Both the position numbers and the translations under genes were made by a program. Of a stretch of DNA of 11,323 nucleotides, positions 10,123 to 11,323 are shown one piece after another; position 1 is the first letter of the stretch, and every line of letters starts with the position of its first letter. The DNA is from Gammaproteobacteria bacterium. Lineage in GTDB: Bacteria; Pseudomonadota; Gammaproteobacteria; JAPPPA01. The notes beneath the pieces were generated by a model. The model had not been told where the DNA came from. It made no database searches and was given only the letters and a program-made list of their open reading frames with translations. Location of the stretch: positions 1-11,323 of the forward strand of contig JAPPPA010000105.1 of NCBI GenBank assembly GCA_028817755.1. The letters are read 5' to 3'.

Positions 10123-10679
10123 TCGCTATATGTGATTTTGTATTGGGGAGTGGGTAGTCCAAGCGGTTTATAAAAGTGCTTTTCCAAAAGCACAGGAATA
10201 CCCATAGCTGCTATCAAAAGTAGGTCGGGAGAATTGTTCGAGCTTTGAATCTGAGTGGTGTTGTGGGCTACGCCTTTATTGGCAAGAAAAAGCACATAGG
10301 AAAGCGCGGCTTCGGCGTCATCTCGGTTGCCCGAATAACAAGATATTGCGCCCTCGATGGGGACGCGGGGGAGCTCGAAATCCTCTATCACGATGTCGTC
10401 GTGGCGGGAATTTTTGCGCTCACGAAGCCTGGTGGGGTTTTGTGAGTTGAGCTGGAGCCCTAAAAACTCTAAACAAGCTCTGCAGTGCATTATTCCAGAC
10501 TCAATGGCGGGATTGGTCCAAGCAGTCGAGAGCCCTTGAACGCGAGTTTTGCCGTTTAGCAAGATTTCTAGTGGCTGAGGTGTGGTGATTGTAGATAAGT
10601 ACTGTAGGACAACTTTAAGAGTGTCTATGGCCATCATCCTGTGTGGCAGGACTTTGTGTAGGTACTCATCTTTGTCCAT
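10116..10679 (-). CDS. Hypothetical protein, 187 aa
   Basis: I do not recognise this protein. It has no signal peptide and no clear membrane segment, so it is probably cytoplasmic. It looks mostly helical: an N-terminal helical part (residues about 1-75, with GIMHCRACLEFLGL), a charged linker rich in Arg/Asp (about 83-100), and a C-terminal helical part (about 113-175, with ALSYVLFLANKGVAHNT). The pattern of a helix with an Arg-x-x-x-Glu-Phe-Leu-Gly motif and a later NKxVAH motif faintly recalls HEPN-like small helical proteins, but I would not assign that. Base composition is about 45% GC in sampled lines against about 55% in gltB, with more varied codons. The start at 10679 follows the 67-residue gene's stop by 14 nt, with a weak GAGAAG before the ATG, so the two likely form one operon. 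Its stop codon lies within the shared terminator. Confidence 0.65.
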   Translation of the reverse strand: MDKDEYLHKVLPHRMMAIDTLKVVLQYLSTITTPQPLEILLNGKTRVQGLSTAWTNPAIESGIMHCRACLEFLGLQLNSQNPTRLRERKNSRHDDIVIEDFELPRVPIEGAISCYSGNRDDAEAALSYVLFLANKGVAHNTTQIQSSNNSPDLLLIAAMGIPVLLEKHFYKPLGLPTPQYKITYSEQ

Positions 10680-10693
10680 ATGACTTCTCAGGG

Positions 10694-10897
10694 CTATTTG
10701 GATTTGCGATCTGAGTAATCGCCTAAGTCTTTTGCACCCATATAAATTTCCATTGCTAGGAAGATCACTACCAGTGCACCAAGCACTAGCGAAATTTTAA
10801 CCGGGGCGTTCTCAGTGCCGACCAGTAGGAAAGAGATAATGGCGCCGACTAGGGCGATAACCATATAGATTGGGGTGAGGTTGTTTGGGCGTTTCAT
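10694..10897 (-). CDS. Small two-helix membrane protein
   Basis: A 67-residue protein, not recognised as a named family. It has a short basic N-terminus (MKRPNN), a first membrane segment (IYMVIALVGAIISFLLVG), a short polar loop (TENAPVK), a second membrane segment (about 20 residues from ISLVLGALVV) and a charged tail (DLGDYSDRKSK). This predicts a hairpin in the inner membrane with both ends on the same side, probably cytoplasmic. The start could be the ATG at 10915 (73 residues), but 10897 is preferred: GGA lies 6-8 nt upstream, the extra residues are polar and unhelpful, and the possible promoter would leave almost no leader for the earlier ATG. The 187-residue gene follows 14 nt downstream on the same strand, so the two may be cotranscribed. 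Function unknown. Confidence 0.65.
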   Translation of the reverse strand: MKRPNNLTPIYMVIALVGAIISFLLVGTENAPVKISLVLGALVVIFLAMEIYMGAKDLGDYSDRKSK

Positions 10898-10932
10898 GTT
10901 TCGTCCGTGCCCCATTTGTTGGGGCGTATAAA

Positions 10933-10961
10933 AGTATAAAGCCGCTATTTTAGCGGCTTTA
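10933..10961 (-). promoter_or_regulatory. Possible promoter for the 67-aa/187-aa pair
   Basis: On the minus strand, TATACT (10938-10933) matches 5 of 6 bases of the sigma-70 -10 consensus. The -35 position (10961-10956, taaagc) is poor. Transcription would start near 10926, giving a leader of about 29 nt to the ATG at 10897. It overlaps the tail of the DUF3106 terminator. Weak support by eye only. Confidence 0.25.
10938..10960. terminator. Intrinsic terminator after the DUF3106 gene
   Basis: A perfect 10-bp inverted repeat, aaagccgcta (10938-10947) and tagcggcttt (10951-10960), with a 3-nt loop. On the minus strand it begins 4 nt past the DUF3106 stop, and its stem end and following bases read tttatactttta, a broken U-rich tail. 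It most likely ends the DUF3106 transcript and separates it from the next minus-strand genes. Confidence 0.75.
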
Positions 10962-10964
10962 CGG

Positions 10965-11323
10965 TTATGGTGCTTCTTGCCGTTCTTTTAAGCGTTGCTG
11001 CATTCGCTCGCGGGCGGCTTGGCGCTCGGCGGGAGTCATGTTTTTCCAGCGTTCTTTTAGTTTTTTACGCTGATGCGGCGGCAGTTGTTCCCAGTGCTCA
11101 CGTAGCGCTTCGCGCTGTTCTGGCGGTAGCTGTTTAAAGTTCTTGAGGCGCTTTTTCAGCGCTTTGCGCTCTTCTGGACTGAGTTCTTGCCAGCGTTGGG
11201 CGCGTTCTTGCAGTTTTTGTTGGCGCGGCTCGGGAATATCGTTCCAGCGTTCTTTAACGGGCGCGAGGGTTTGTTGCTCGGCGTCAGATAGCTCGTCCCA
11301 GTCTAGGGCGAGAGCGGGTGTGC
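10965..11323 (-). CDS. DUF3106 domain protein, partial (5' end off window)
   Basis: The C-terminal 118 residues of a protein that continues beyond the right edge; the stop TAA is at 10967-10965. The first visible residues, TPALALDW, look like the end of a signal peptide with cleavage after ALA, suggesting a periplasmic protein. The body matches DUF3106 as I recall it: WDELSDAEQQTLAPVKERW, then repeating units of about 15-20 residues with a Trp or Phe, a Leu-Pro/Ser-Pro turn and a Glu/Gln-Arg helix (LSPEERKALKKR, LPPEQREALREHW, LPPHQRKKLKERW, MTPAERQAARERM). It is very rich in Arg, Lys, Glu and Gln and helical. The units recall LTxxQ-type periplasmic proteins (Spy/CpxP), but no function is established for DUF3106. 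It is followed by its own terminator. Confidence 0.8.
   Translation of the reverse strand, partial: TPALALDWDELSDAEQQTLAPVKERWNDIPEPRQQKLQERAQRWQELSPEERKALKKRLKNFKQLPPEQREALREHWEQLPPHQRKKLKERWKNMTPAERQAARERMQQRLKERQEAP

Noticed and set aside
10245..10539. Plus-strand open frames of 60-66 codons opposite the 187-aa gene
   Set aside because: No ribosome binding sites or recognisable protein features; the minus-strand frame is longer and linked to an upstream gene and a terminator.

Overview
The window looks like a chromosomal segment of a free-living gammaproteobacterium, probably marine or aquatic. AroK, AroB and GltB/GltD match the gammaproteobacterial forms I recall, and aroK-aroB followed by gltB-gltD is the order known from Pseudomonas and relatives. 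GC is moderate: mid-50s percent in gltB, lower in the accessory stretch near the right end (hand-sampled lines). No mobile element, CRISPR array, rRNA or tRNA was recognised.

Layout, left to right. Positions 1-2226 hold the 3' bulk of a surface or periplasmic protein built of bacterial Ig-like (Big) domains. Its reading frame extends left into a textbook lipoprotein signal end (AFFIIALAA, then GGSSDG), but the codon where the lipobox cysteine should be (28-30) is TGA. Then come aroK (2233-2751) and aroB (2785-3861), two shikimate-pathway enzymes in one apparent transcription unit. A 289-base non-coding gap (3862-4150) has short direct repeats and a possible gltB promoter with a dyad. It is followed by gltB (4151-8635) and gltD (8658-10067), the two subunits of NADPH-dependent glutamate synthase. 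A strong, nearly symmetrical hairpin terminator (10084-10122) closes this block.

The rest is on the minus strand and converges on that terminator: a two-gene unit of a 67-residue two-helix membrane protein (10694-10897) and an unrecognised 187-residue soluble protein (10116-10679). Upstream of it lies the 3' part of a DUF3106 gene (10965 to the right edge) with its own hairpin terminator.

AroB makes 3-dehydroquinate, and AroK phosphorylates shikimate later in the same pathway. GltB/GltD convert glutamine plus 2-oxoglutarate to two glutamates and supply the cell's amino-donor pool. The neighbourhood is mostly housekeeping. I do not see a convincing new multi-gene system. The most notable signals are the stop codon exactly at the lipobox cysteine, the unusually frequent CTAG/CTA in gltBD, and the lower-GC orphan gene pair.
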